Assembly (NCBI GenBank): GCA_032622095.1
Contig: CP136069.1
Span: 189,465,122-189,529,121 of the forward strand
Length of the DNA: 64,000 bases
Direction: 5' to 3'
Source: Siphonodentalium dalli
Lineage: Eukaryota; Mollusca; Scaphopoda; Gadilida; Siphonodentaliidae
Shown here: positions 22,509-36,704 of the stretch, in pieces
How positions within the stretch are numbered: position 1 is the stretch's first letter
Layout of the letters: every line of letters begins with the position of its first letter
Notes under the pieces: generated by a model
The model's database searches: none
What the model was told of the DNA's origin: nothing
Seen by the model: the letters and a program-made list of their open reading frames with translations, nothing else
Position numbers and translations under genes: made by a program

Positions 22509-22852
22509 GGGGACTGCACACTATATCCTAGAATATATGCAAGAAATGAATGAATTTCAGCCATGTATGAGTGCAAAATACACTCATTTAGTTTATGAAT
22601 GATTTAAAACAACATGGTAATTCTAAAACAACATGGTAATTATAAAACAACATGGTAATTATAATGAAAACGAGTGTATGGCTCGAGTCATTAACTCATT
22701 TGCATAATAATTACCATATTGTTTATATCGCTCATAGAGCACATCAGTGTATTTTTGCAATCACCCATGGCTCAAATTCATTCATTTGCAGCATACAGTC
22801 TGAGTATAATAGGAGCTGGTGCCATATATGGCCGGATTTAGTGTACAGTACC
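22509..22852. mobile_element. Palindromic element whose right end becomes the satellite
   Basis: The left half (22509-22680) and the reverse complement of the right half (about 22680-22852) share, in order: a terminus ACTGYACACTAWATCC, then ATGAATGAATTT, AGCCATG, GTGCAAAATACACT (GATTGCAAAAATACACT on the right), AACAWATGGTAATTAT and AATGAGT-like words. The right terminus reads GGCCGGATTTAGTGTACAGT followed by ACC, which is satellite monomer sequence; the array continues without a break. The same half-element occurs at 48519, 50819 and 56312. Confidence 0.7.
22605..22661. repeat. Three 19-bp tandem copies inside the palindromic element
   Basis: TAAAACAACATGGTAATTA occurs three times back to back (the first ends in C). 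The corresponding site near 48650 has one copy (AAACAACATGGTAATTA), so this is a local expansion. Confidence 0.9.
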
Positions 22853-23497
22853 ACTTAACTCACTGAGATGTATAACGGCCGGATTTAGTGTACAGAACCA
22901 CTTTAACTCACTGAGATGTATAATGACCGGATTTAGTGTGCAGTACCACTCTAACCCACTGAGATGTATAATGGCCGGTTTAGTGAACAGTCACACTTTA
23001 ACTCACTGAGATGTATAATGGACGGATTTAGTGTACAGTACAACTCTAACTCACTGATATGTATAATGGTCGGATTTAGTGTACATTACCAATCTAACTC
23101 ACTGAGATGTATAATGGTCGGATTTAGTGTACAGTACCACTCTAACTCACTGAGATGTATAATGGTCGGATTTAGTGTACAGTACCACTCTAACTCACTG
23201 AGATATATAATGGCCGGATTTAGTGTACATTACCTCTCTAACTCACTGAGATGTATAATGGCCGGATTTAGTGTACAGTACCATTCTAACTCACTGAGAT
23301 TTATACTGACCGGATTTAGTGTACAGTACCACTCTAACTCACTGAGATGTATAATGGCCGGATTTAGTGTACAGTAGCATTCTAACTCACTGAGATTATA
23401 ATGGCCGGATTTAGTGTACAGTACAACTCTAACTCACTGAGATGTATAATGGCCGGGTTTAGTGTACAGTACCACTTTAACTCACTGAGATGTATAA

Positions 23498-23693
23498 TGT
23501 TTTATGGTTTATGGCAATTATGCCAAAGGGGACTTTTAGATAGCCGTAGGTTCACGCCTTCCGGTTACCAGTCGATGCATCACGCGGGATTTTATCTGCC
23601 TGCTCGGTGTGTCGGTGTGGTGCTTGCGGACCTTGCCAATAAGTTATCATTCCTGACATCCCCTTTGGCATAATTGCCATAAACCATAAAACA
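23498..23693. mobile_element. 196-bp TIR element in satellite, copy 1
   Basis: Perfect 35-bp terminal inverted repeats: TGTTTTATGGTTTATGGCAA then TTATGCCAAAGGGGA at the left, the exact reverse complement at the right. The 126-bp middle is non-satellite and codes for nothing recognisable. Left flank is of the GGGTTTAGTG type and right flank of the TATAGTGCCAC type. This copy differs from the rest by CCGTAGGTT in place of CCGTGGGTT. It resembles a MITE; no target duplication is visible. Confidence 0.85.
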
Positions 23694-26600
23694 GTACCAC
23701 TCTAACTCACTGATATGTATAATGGCCGGATTTAGTGTATAGTGCCACTCTAACTCACTGAGATGTATAATGGCCGGATTTAGTGTACAGTACCACTCTA
23801 ACTCACTGAGATGTATAATGACCGGATTTAGTGTGCAGTACCACTCTAACCCACTGAGATGTATAATGGCCGGTTTAGTGAACAGTCACACTTTAACTCA
23901 CTGAGATGTATAATGGACGGATTTAGTGTACAGTACAACTCTAACTCACTGAGATGTATAATGGGGATTTAGTGAGCAGTACCACTCTAACTCACTGAGA
24001 TAAATAATGGGGATTTAGTGTGCAGTACCACTTTAACTCACTGAGATGTATAATGGGGATTTAATGTGCAGTGCCACTCTAACTCACTGAGATGTATAAT
24101 GACCGGATTTAGTGTACAGTACCACTCTAACTCACTTAGATGTATAATGGGGAGTTAGTGTGCAGTACCAGTCTAACTCACTGAGATGTATAATGACCGG
24201 ATTTAGTGTGCAGTACCACTCTAACTCACTGAGATGTATAATGGCCGGTTTAGTGAACAGTCACACTTTAACTCACTGAGATGTATAATGGACGGATTTA
24301 GTGTACAGTACAACTCTAACTCACTGAGATGTATAATGGGGATTTAGTGTGCAGTACCACTCTAACTCACTGAGATGAATAATGGGGATTTAGTGTGCAG
24401 TACCACTTTAACTCACTGAGATGTATAATGGGGATTTAATGTGCAGTGCCACTCTAACTCACTGAGGTGTATAATGACCGGATTTAGTGTACAGTACCAC
24501 TCTAAATCACTTAGATGTATAATGGGGAGTTAGTGTGCAGTACCAGTCTAACTCACTGAGATGTATAATAGCCGGATATAGTGTACATTACCACTTTAAC
24601 TCACAGATATGTATAATGGGGATTTAGTGTGCAGTACCACTATAACTCACTGAGATGTATAATGGCCGGATTTAGTGTACAGTACCACTTTAACTCACTG
24701 ATATGTATAATGACCGGATTTAGTGTACAGTACCACTCTAGCTCACTGAGATGTATAATGGCCGGATTTAGTGTACAGTACCACTCTAACTCACTGAGAT
24801 GTATAATGGCCGAATTTAGTGTACAGTACCACTGTAATTCACTGAGATGTATAATGGCCGGATTTAGTGTACAGTACCACTCTAACTCACTGAGATGTAT
24901 AATGACCGGATTTAGTGTACAGTACAACTCTAACTCACTGAGATGTATAATGGGGATTTAGTGTGCAGTACCACTCTAACTCACTGAGATGAATAATGGG
25001 GATTTAGTGTGCAGTACCACTTTAACTCACTTAGATGTATAATGGCCGGATTTAGTGTACAGTACCATTCTAACTCACTGAGATGTATAATGGCCGGATT
25101 TAGTGTACAGTACCATTCTAACTCACTGATATGTATAATGGCCGAATTTAGTGTACAGTACCACTCTAACTCACTGAGATGTAAAATGGCCGGATTTAGT
25201 GTACAGTACCACTCTAACTCACTGAGATGTATAATTGTCGGATTTAGTGTACAGTACCACTCTAACTCACTGATATGTATAATGACCGGATTTAGTGTAC
25301 ATTACCAATCTAACTCACTGAGATGTATAATGGTCGGATTTAGTGTACAGTACCACTCTAACTGACTGAGATGTATAATGGCCGGATTTAGTGTACAGTA
25401 CCACTCTAACTCACTGAGATGTATAATGGTCGGATTTAGTGTACAGTACCACTCTAACTCACTGAGATATATAATGGCCGGATTTAGTGTACAGTACCAC
25501 TCTAACTCACTGAGATGTATAATTGCCGGATTTAGTGTACAGTACCACTCTAACTCACTGAGATGTATAATGGCCGGATTTAGTGTACAGTACCAATCTA
25601 ACTCACTGAGATGTATAATGGCCGGATTTAGTGTACATTACCACTCTAACTCACTGAGATGTATAATTGCCGGATTTAGTGTACAGTACCACTCTAACTC
25701 ACTGAGATGTATAATGGCCGGATTTAGTGTACAGTACCAATCTAACTCACTGAGATGTATAATGGCCGGATTTAGTGTACATTACCACTCTAACTCACTG
25801 AGATGTATAATGGTCGGATTTAGTGTACAGTACCACTCTAACTCACTGAGTTGTATAATGGTCGGATTTAGTGTACAGTACCTCTCTAACTCGCTGAGAT
25901 GTATAATGGCCGGATTTAGTGTACAGTACCACTCTAACTCACTGATATGTATAATGGCCGGATTAAGTGTACATTACCACTCTAACTCACTGAGATGTAT
26001 AATGGCCGGATTTAGTGTACAGTACCACTCTAACTCACTGATATGTATAATGGCCGGATTTAGTGTACAGTACCTCTCTAACTCACAGAGATGTATAATG
26101 GCCGGATTTAGTGTACATTACCAATCTAACTCACTGAGATGTATAATGGTCGGATTTAGTATACAGTACCACTCTAACTCACTGAGATGTATAATGGCCG
26201 GATTTAGTGCACAGTAGCACTCTAACTCACTGAGAAGTATAAAGGCCGGATTTAGTGTACAGTACCACTTTAACTCACTGAGATGTATAAAGGCCGGATT
26301 TAGTGTACAGTACCACTTAACTCACTGAGATGTATAATGACCGGATTTAGAGTACAATACAACTCAAACTCACTGAGATGTATAATGGTCGGTTTTAGTG
26401 TACAGTACCACTCAAACTCACTGATATGTATAATGGCCGGATTTAGTGTACAGTACCACTCTAACTCACTGAGATGTATAATGTCCGGATTTAGTGTACA
26501 GTACCACTCTAACTGACTGCGATGTATAATGGCCGGATTTAGTGTACAGTACCACTCTAACTCACTGAGATGTATAATTGCCGGATTTAGTGTACAGTAC

Positions 26601-27344
26601 CACTTTAACTCACTGAGATGTATAATGGCCGGATTTAGTGTACAGTACCACTTAACTCACTGAGATGTATAATGACCGGATTTAGTGTACAGTACCACTC
26701 TAACTCGCTGAGATGTATAATGGCCGGATTTAGTGTACAGTACCACTTTAACTAACTGAGATGAATAATGGCCGGATTTAGTGTACATTACAAGTCTAAC
26801 TCACTGAGATGTATAATGACCGGATTTAGTGTACATTACAACTCTAACTCACCGAGATGAATAATGGCCGGATTTAGTGCACAGTAGCACTCTAACTCAC
26901 TGAGATGTATAAAGGCCGGCTTTAATGTACAGTACCATTCTAACCCACTGAGATGTATAATGGCCGGATTTAGTGTACATTACCACTCTAACTCACTGAG
27001 ATGTATAATGGTCGGATTTAGTGTACAGTACCACTCTAACTCACTGAGATGTATAATGGCCGGATTTAGTGTACAGTACAACTCTAACTCACTGAGATGT
27101 ATAATGACCGGATTTAGTGTACAGTGCCACTCTAACTCACTGAGATGTATAATGGCCGGCTTTAGTGCACAGTACAACTCTAACTCACTGAGATGTATAA
27201 TGACCGGATTTAGTTTACAGTACCACTCTAACTGACTGAGATGTTTAATGGCCGGATTTAGTGTACAGTACAACTCGAAGTCACTGAGATGTATAATTGC
27301 CGGATTTAGTATACAGTACCACTTTAACTCACTGAGATGTATAA

Positions 27345-27540
27345 TGTTTTATGGTTTATGGCAATTATGCCAAAGGGGACTTTTAGATAGCCGTGGGTTC
27401 ACGCCTTCCGGTTACCAGTCGATGCATCACGCGGGTTTTTATCTGCCTGCTCGGTGTGTCGGTGTGGTGCTTGCGGACCTTGCCAATAAGTTATCATTCC
27501 TGACATCCCCTTTGGCATAATTGCCATAAACCATAAAACA
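27345..27540. mobile_element. 196-bp TIR element, copy 2
   Basis: Same length and ends as copy 1. The left flank is the CGAAGTCACTGAG / TTTAGTATACAG class and the right flank the TATAGTGCCAC class, shared with copies 4 and 6. Confidence 0.85.
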
Positions 27541-30500
27541 GTACCACTCTAACTCACTGATATGTATAATGGCCGGATTTAGTGTATAGTGCCACTCTAA
27601 CTCACTGAGATGTATAATGGCCGGATTTAGTGTACAGTACCACTCTAACTCACTGAGATGTATAATGACCGGATTTAGTGTGCAGTACCACTCTAACCCA
27701 CTGAGATGTATAATGGCCGGTTTAGTGAACAGTCACACTTTAACTCACTGAGATGTATAATGAACGGATTTAGTGTACAGTACAACTCTAACTCACTGAG
27801 ATGTATAATGGGGATTTAGTGTGCAGTACCACTCTAACTCACTGAGATGAATAATGGGGATTTAGTGTGCAGTACCACTTTAACTCACTGAGATGTATAA
27901 TGGGGATTTAATGTGCAGTGCCACTCTAACTCACTGAGGTGTATAATGACCCGATTTAGTGTACAGTACCACTCTAACTCACTTAGATGTATAATGGGGA
28001 GTTAGTGTGCAGTACCAGTCTAACTCACTGAGATGTATAATGGCCGGATTTAGTGTACATTACCACTTTAACTCACTGATATGTATAATGGGGATTTAGT
28101 GTGCAGTACCACTATAACTCACTGAGATGTATAATGGTCGGATTTAGTGTACAGTACCACTTTAACTCACTGATATGTATAATGACCGGATTTAGTGTAC
28201 AGTACCACTCTAACTCTCTGAGATGTATAATGGCCGGATTTAGTGTACAGTACCACTCTAACTCACTGAGATGTATAATGGCCGAATTTAGTGTACAGTA
28301 CCACTATAACTCACTGAGATGTATAATGGCCGGATTTAGTGTACAGTACCACTCTAACTCACTGAGATGTATAATGACCGGATTTAGTGTACAGTACAAC
28401 TCTAACTCACTGAGATGTAAAATGGCCGGATTTAGTGTACAGTACCATTCTAACTCACTGAGATGTATAATGGCCGGATTTAGTGTACAGTACCATTCTA
28501 ACTCACTGATATGTATAATGGCCGGATTTAGTGTACAGTACCACTCTAACTCACTGAGATGTACAATGGCCGGATTTAGTGTACAGTACCACTCTAACTC
28601 AATGAGATGTATAATGGTCGGATTTAGTGTACAGTACCACTTTAACTCACTGAGATGTATAATGACCGGATTTAGTGTACAGTACCACTCTAACTGACTG
28701 CGATGTATAATGGCCGGATTTAGTGTACAGTACCACTCTAACTCACTGAGATGTATAATTGCCGGATTTAGTGTACAGTACCACTTTAACTCACTGAGAT
28801 GTATAATGGCCGGATTTAGTGTACAGTACCACTTAACTCACTGAGATGTATAATGACCGGATTTAGTGTACAGTACCACTCTAACTCGCTGAGATGTATA
28901 ATGGCCGGATTTAGTGTACAGAACCACTTTAACTAACTGAGATGAATAATGGCCGGATTTAGTGTACATTACAACTCTAACTCACTGAGATGTATAATGA
29001 CCGGATTTAGTGTACATTACAACTCTAACTCACTGAGATGTATAATGACCGGATTTAGTGCAGAGTAGCACTCTAACTCACTGAGATGTATAAAGGCCGG
29101 CTTTAATGTACAGTACCATTCTAACCCACTGAGATGTATAATGGCCGGATTTAGTGTGCATTACCACTCTAACTCACTGAGATGTATAATGGTCGGATTT
29201 AGTGTACAGTACCACTCTAACTCACTGAGATGTATAATGGCCGGATTTAGTGTACAGTGCCACTCTAACTCACTGAGATGTATAATGGCCGGATTTAGTG
29301 CACAGTGCAACTCTAACTCACTGAGATGTATAATGACCGGATTTAGTTTACAGTACCACTGTAACTGACTGAGATGTATAATGGCCGCATTTAGTGTACA
29401 GTACCACTTTAACTCACTGAGATGTATAATGGCCGGATTTAGTGTACAGTACCACTTAACTCACTGAGATGTATAATGACCGGATTTAGTGTACAGTACC
29501 ACTCTAACTCGCTGAGATGTATAATGGCCGGATTTAGTGTACAGTACCACTCTAACTGACTGAGATGTATAATGGCCGGATTTAGTGTACAGTACCACTC
29601 TAACTCAATGAGATGTATAATTGCCGGATTTAGTGTACAGTACCACTTTAACTCACTGAGATGTATAATGGCCGGATTTAGTGTACAGTACCACTTAACT
29701 CACTGAGATGTATAATGACCGGATTTAGTGTACAATACAACTCAAACTCACTGAGATGTATAATGACCGGATTTAGTGTACAGTACCACTCTAACTCGCT
29801 GAGATGTATAATGGCCGGATTTAGTGTACAGTACCACTCTAACTGACTGAGATGTATAATGGCCGGATTTAGTGTACAGTACCACTCTAACTCAATGAGA
29901 TGTATAATTGCCGGATTTAGTGTACAGTACCACTCTAACTCACTGAGATGTATAATGGCCGGATTTAGTGTACAGTACCACTCAAACTCAATGAGATGTA
30001 TAATTGCCGGATTTAGTGTACAGTACCACTCTAACTGACTGCGATGTATAATGGCCGGATTTAGTGTACAGTACCACTCTAACTCACTGAGATGTATAAT
30101 TGCCGGATTTAGTGTACAGTACCACTTTAACTCACTGAGATGTATAATGGCCGGATTTAGTGTACAGTACCACTTAACTCACTGAGATGTATTATGAACG
30201 GATTTAGTGTACAGTACCATTCTAACTCGCTGAGATGTATAATGGCCGGATTTAGTGTACAGTACCACTTTAACTAACTGAGATGAATAATGGCCGGATT
30301 TAGTGTACATTACAAGTCTAACTCACTGAGATGTATAATGACCGGATTTAGTGTACATTACAACTCTAACTCACCGAGATGAATAATGGCCGGATTTAGT
30401 GCACAGTAGCACTCTAACTCACTGAGATGTATAAAGGCCGGCTTTAATGTACAGTACCATTCTAACCCACTGAGATGTATAATGACCGGATTTAGTGTAC

Positions 30501-31681
30501 ATTACCACTCTAACTCACTGAGATGTATAATGGTCGGATTTAGTGTACAGTACCACTCTAACTCACTGAGATGTATAATGGCCGGATTTAGTGTACATTA
30601 CCACTCTAACTCACTGAGATGTATAATGGTCGGATTTAGTGTACAGTACCACTCTAACTCACTGAGATGTATAATGGCCGGATTTAGTGTACAGTACCAC
30701 TCTAACTCACTGAGATGTATAATGACCGGATTTAGTGTACAGTACCATTCTAACTCACTGAGATGTATACTGACCGGATTTAGTGTACAGTACCACTCTA
30801 ACTCACTGAGATGTATAATGGCCGGATTTAGTGTACATTACAACTCTAACTCACCGAGATGAATAATGGCCGGATTTAGTGCACAGTAGCACTCTAACTC
30901 ACTGAGATGTATAAAGGCCGGCTTTAATGTACAGTACCATTCTAACCCACTGAGATGTATAATGGTCGGATTTAGTGTACAGTACCACTCTAACTCACTG
31001 AGATGTATAATGGCCGGATTTAGTGTGCATTACCACTCTAACCCACTGAGTTGTATAATGACCGGATTTAGTGTACATTACCACTCTAACTCACTGAGAT
31101 GTATGATGGTCGGATTTAGTGTACAGTACCACTCTAACTCACTGAGATGTATAATGACCGGATTTAGTGTACATTACCACTCTAACTCACTGAGATGTAT
31201 AATGGTCGGATTTAGTGTACAGTACCACTCTAACTCACTGAGATGTATAATGACCGGATTTAGTGTACAGTACCACTCTAACTCACTGAGATGTATAATG
31301 GTCGGATTTAGTGTACAGTACCACTCTAACTCACTGAGATGTATAATGGCCGGATTTAGTGTACAGTACCACTCTAACTCACTGAGATGTATAATGACCG
31401 GATTTAGTGTACAGTACCATTCTAACTCACTGAGATGTATACTGACCGGATTTAGTGTACAGTACCACTCTAACTCACTGAGATGTATAATGACCGGATT
31501 TAGTGTACAGTACCACTCTAACTCACTGAGATGTATAATGGCCGGATTTAGTGTACAGTAGCATTCTAACTCACTGAGATTATAATGGCCGGATTTAGTG
31601 TACAGTACAACTCTAACTCACTGAGATGTATAATGGCCGGGTTTAGTGTACAGTACCACTTTAACTCACTGAGATGTATAA

Positions 31682-31877
31682 TGTTTTATGGTTTATGGCA
31701 ATTATGCCAAAGGGGACTTTTAGATAGCCGTGGGTTCACGCCTTCCGGTTACCAGTCGATGCATCACGCGGGTTTTTATCTGCCTGCTAGGTGTGTCGGT
31801 GTGGTGCTTGCGGACCTTGCCAATAAGTTATCATTCCTGACATCCCCTTTGGCATAATTGCCATAAACCATAAAACA
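31682..31877. mobile_element. 196-bp TIR element, copy 3
   Basis: Same element. Left flank of the GAGATTATAATGG / GGGTTTAGTG class. The first monomer to the right lacks TATAGTGCC and reads TGTACAGTACC. It has CTGCTAGGTG where copies 1, 2, 4, 6 and 7 have CTGCTCGGTG, a change shared only with copy 5. Confidence 0.85.
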
Positions 31878-34349
31878 GTACCACTCTAACTCACTGATAT
31901 GTATAATGGCCGGATTTAGTGTACAGTACCACTCTAACTCACTGAGATGTATAATGGCCGGATTTAGTGTACAGTACCACTCTAACTCACTGAGATGTAT
32001 AATTGCCGGATTTAGTGTACAGTATCACTTTAACTCACTGAGATGTATAATGGCCGGATTTAGTGTACAGTACCACTTAACTCACTCAGATGTATAATGA
32101 CCGGATTTAGTGTACAATTTAACTCAAACTCACTGAGATGTATAATGGTCGGCTTTAGTGTACAGTACCACTCAAACTCACTGATATGTATAATGGCCGG
32201 ATTTAGTGTACAGTACCACTCTAACTCACTGAGATGTATAATGGCCGGATTTAGTGTACAGTACCACTTAACTCACTCAGATGTATAATGACCGGATTTA
32301 GTGTACAATTTAACTCAAACTCACTGAGATGTATAATGGTCGGCTTTAGTGTACAGTACCACTCAAACTCACTGATATGTATAATGGCCGGATTTAGTGT
32401 ACAGTACCACTCTAACTCACTGAGATGTATAATGGCCGGATTTAGTGTACAGTACCACTCTAACTGACTGCGATGTATAATGGCCGGATTTAGTGTACAG
32501 TACCACTCTAACTCACTGAGATGTATAATTGCCGGATTTAGTGTACAGTACCACTTTAACTCACTGAGATGTATAATGGCCGGATTTAGTGTACAGTACC
32601 ACTTAACTCACTGAGATGTATAATGACCGGATTTAGTGTACAGTACCACTCTAACTCGCTGAGATGTATAATGGCCGGATTTAGTGTACAGAACCACTTT
32701 AACTAACTGAGATGAATAATGGCCGGATTTAGTGTACATTACAACTCTAACTCACTGAGATGTATAATGACCGGATTTAGTGTAAATTACAACTCTAACT
32801 CACCGAGATGAATAATGGCCGGATTTAGTGCACAGTAGCACTCTAACTCACTGAGATGTATAAAGGCCGGCTTTAATGTACAGTACCATTCTAACCCACT
32901 GAGATGTATAATGGCCGGATGTAGTGTACATTACCACTCTAACTCACTGAGATGTATAATGGTCGGATTTAGTGTACAGTACCACTCTAACTCACTGAGA
33001 TGTATAATGGCCGGATTTAGTGTACAGTGCCACTCTAACTCACTGAGATGTATAATGGCCGGATTTAGTGCACAGTGCAACTCTAACTCACTGAGATGTA
33101 TAATGACCGGATTTAGTTTACAGTACCACTCTAACTGACTGAGATGTATAATGGCCGGATTTAGTGTACAGTACCACTTTAACTCACTGAGATGTATAAT
33201 GGCCGGATTTAGTGTACAGTACCACTTAACACACTGAGATGTATAATGACCGGATTTAGTGTACAGTACCACTCTAACTCGCTGAGATGTATAATGGCCG
33301 GATTTAGTGTACAGTACCACTCTAACTGACTGAGATGTATAATGGCCGGATTTAGTGTACAGTACCACTCTAACTCACTGAGATGTATAATTGCCGGATT
33401 TAGTGTACAGTACCACTCTAACTCACTGAGATGTATAATTGCCGGATTTAGTGTACAGTACCACTTTAACTCACTGAGATGTATAATTGCCGGATTTAGT
33501 GTACAGTACCACTTTAACTCACTGCGATGTATAATGGCCGGATTTAGTGTACAGTACCACTCTAACTCACTGAGATGTATAATTGCCGGATTTAGTGTAC
33601 AGTACCACTTTAACTCACTGAGATGTATAATGGCCGGATTTAGTGTACAGTACCACTTAACTCACTGAGATGTATAATGACCGGATTTAGTGTACAGTAC
33701 CACTCTAACTCGCTGAGATGTATAATGGCCGGATTTAGTGTACAGTACCACTTTAACTAACTGAGATGAATAATGGCCGGATTTAGTGTACATTACAGGT
33801 CTAACTCACTGAGATGTATAATGACCGGATTTAGTGTACATTACGACTCTAACTCACCGAGATGAATAATGGCCGGATTTATTGCACAGTAGCGCTCTAA
33901 CTCACTGAGATGTATAAAGGCCGGCTTTAATGTACAGTACCATTCTAACCCACTGAGATGTATAATGGCCGGATTTAGTGTACATTACCACTCTAACTCA
34001 CTGAGATGTATAATGGTCGGATTTAGTGTACAGTACCACTCTAACTCACTGAGATGTATAATGGCCGGATTTAGTGTACAGTACAACTCTAACTCACTGA
34101 GATGTATAATGACCGGATTTAGTGTACAGTGCCACTCTAACTCACTGAGATGTATAATGGCCGGCTTTAGTGCACAGTACAACTCTAACTCACTGAGATG
34201 TATAATGACCGGATTTAGTTTACAGTACCACTCTAACTGACTGAGATGTATAATGGCCGGATTTAGTGTACAGTACAACTCGAAGTCACTGAGATGTATA
34301 ATTGCCGGATTTAGTATACAGTACCACTTTAACTCACTGAGATGTATAA

Positions 34350-34545
34350 TGTTTTATGGTTTATGGCAATTATGCCAAAGGGGACTTTTAGATAGCCGTG
34401 GGTTCACGCCTTCCGGTTACCAGTCGATGCATCACGCGGGTTTTTATCTGCCTGCTCGGTGTGTCGGTGTGGTGCTTGCGGACCTTGCCAATAAGTTATC
34501 ATTCCTGACATCCCCTTTGGCATAATTGCCATAAACCTTAAAACA
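34350..34545. mobile_element. 196-bp TIR element, copy 4
   Basis: Same element with one change in the right terminal repeat (AAACCTTAAAACA in place of AAACCATAAAACA). Flanks match copies 2 and 6. Confidence 0.85.
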
Positions 34546-35190
34546 GTACCACTCTAACTCACTGATATGTATAATGGCCGGATTTAGTGTATAGTGCCAC
34601 TCTAACTCACTGAGATGTATAATGGCCGGATTTAGTGTACAGTACCACTCTAACTCACTGAGATGTATAATGACCGGATTTAGTGTGCAGTACCACTCTA
34701 ACCCACTGAGATGTATAATGGCCGGTTTAGTGAACAGTCACACTTTAACTCACTGAGATGTATAATGAACGGATTTAGTGTACAGTACAACTCTAACTCA
34801 CTGAGATGTATAATGGGGATTTAGTGTGCAGTACCACTCTAACTCACTGAGATGAATAATGGGGATTTAGTGTGCAGTACCACTTTAACTCACTGAGATG
34901 TATAATGGGGATTTAATGTGCAGTGCCACTCTAACTCACTGAGATGTATAATGACCGGATTTAGTGTACAGTACCACTCTAACTCACTTAGATGTATAAT
35001 GGGGAGTTAGTGTGCAGTACCAGTCTAACTCACTGAGATGTATAATGGCCGGATTTAGTGTACAGAACCACTTTAACTCACTGTGATGTATAATGACCGG
35101 ATTTAGTGTGCAGTACCACTCTAACTCACTGAGATGTATAATGGCCGGTTTAGTGAACAGTCACACTTTAACTCACTGAGATGTATAATG

Positions 35191-35947
35191 GACGGATTTA
35201 TTGTACAGTACAACTCTAACTCACTGAGATGTATAATGGGGATTTAGTGTGCAGTACCACTCTAACTCACTGAGATGAATAATGGGGATTTAGTGTGCAG
35301 TACCACTTTAACTCACTGAGATGTATAATGGGGATTTAATGTGCAGTGCCACTCTAACTCACTGAGGTGTATAATGACCCGATTTAGTGTACAGTACCAC
35401 TCTAACTCACTTAGATGTATAATGGGGAGTTAGTGTGCAGTACCATTCTAACTCACTGAGATGTATAATGGCCGGATTTAGTGTACATTACCACTTTAAC
35501 TCACTGATATGTATAATGGGGATTTAGTGTGCAGTACCACTATAACTCACTGAGATGTATAATGGCCGGATTTAGTGTACAGTACCACTTTAACTCACTG
35601 ATATGTATAATGACCGGTTTAGTGTACAGTACCACTCTAACTCACTGAGATGTACAATGGCCGGATTTCGTGTACAGTACCACTCTAACTCACTGAGATG
35701 TATAATGGCCGAATTTAGTGTACAGTACCACTCTAACTCACTGAGATGTATAATGGCCGGATTTAGTGTACAGTACCACTCTAACTCACTGAGATGTATA
35801 ATGACCGGATTTAGTGTACAGTACCACTCTAACTCACTGAGATGTATAATGACCGGATTTAGTGTACAGTACCACTCTAACTCACTGAGATGTATAATGA
35901 CCGGATTTAGTGTACAGTACAACTCAAACTCACTGAGATGTATAATG
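35191..35947. repeat. 757-bp sub-duplication, first copy
   Basis: GACGGATTTATTGTACAG at 35191 recurs at 35948, and the following variant order (the ATGGGGATTT monomers, the ACCGGTTTAG monomer, GGATTTCGTGTACAG) repeats at a constant 757-bp offset. It lies only in block 1, so it postdates or was lost from block 2. Confidence 0.8.
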
Positions 35948-36704
35948 GACGGATTTATTGTACAGTACAACTCTAACTCACTGAGATGTATAATGGGGAT
36001 TTAGTGTGCAGTACCACTCTAACTCACTGAGATGAATAATGGGGATTTAGTGTGCAGTACCACTTTAACTCACTGAGATGTATAATGGGGATTTAATGTG
36101 CAGTGCCACTCTAACTCACTGAGGTGTATAATGACCCGATTTAGTGTACAGTACCACTCTAACTCACTTAGATGTATAATGGGGAGTTAGTGTGCAGTAC
36201 CATTCTAACTAACTGAGATGTATAATGGCCGGATTTAGTGTACATTACCACTTTAACTCACTGATATGTATAATGGGGATTTAGTGTGCAGTACCACTAT
36301 AACTCACTGAGATGTATAATGGCCGGGTTTAGTGTACAGTACCACTTTAACTCACTGATATGTATAATGACCGGTTTAGTGTACAGTACCACTCTAACTC
36401 ACTGAGATGTACAATGGCCGGATTTCGTGTACAGTACCACTCTAACTCACTGAGATGTATAATGGCCGAATTTAGTGTACAGTACCACTCTAACTCACTG
36501 AGATGTATAATGGCCGGATTTAGTGTACAGTACCACTCTAACTCACTGAGATGTATAATGACCGGATTTAGTGTACAGTACCACTCTAACTCACTGAGAT
36601 GTATAATGACCGGATTTAGTGTACAGTACCACTCTAACTCACTGAGATGTATAATGACCGGATTTAGTGTACAGTACAACTCAAACTCACTGAGATGTAA
36701 AATG
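35948..36704. repeat. 757-bp sub-duplication, second copy
   Basis: Second copy of the 757-bp segment. The diagnostic GGATTTCGTGTACAG monomer is at about 35663 in the first copy and 36420 here. Confidence 0.8.

Noticed and set aside
23530-23660. tRNA-derived or RNA polymerase III promoter in the 196-bp element (GGGTTCACGCC resembles a B box)
   Set aside because: The match to the B-box consensus fails at a key position, no A box lies at a suitable distance, and no cloverleaf can be drawn. The long TIRs point to a DNA transposon type.
23500-23673. Coding sequence in the 196-bp element (open frame through FYGLWQLCQRGLLDSR and onward)
   Set aside because: The frame begins in the satellite and runs through both terminal repeats, copy 5 breaks it with a one-base loss, and no protein family is recognised.
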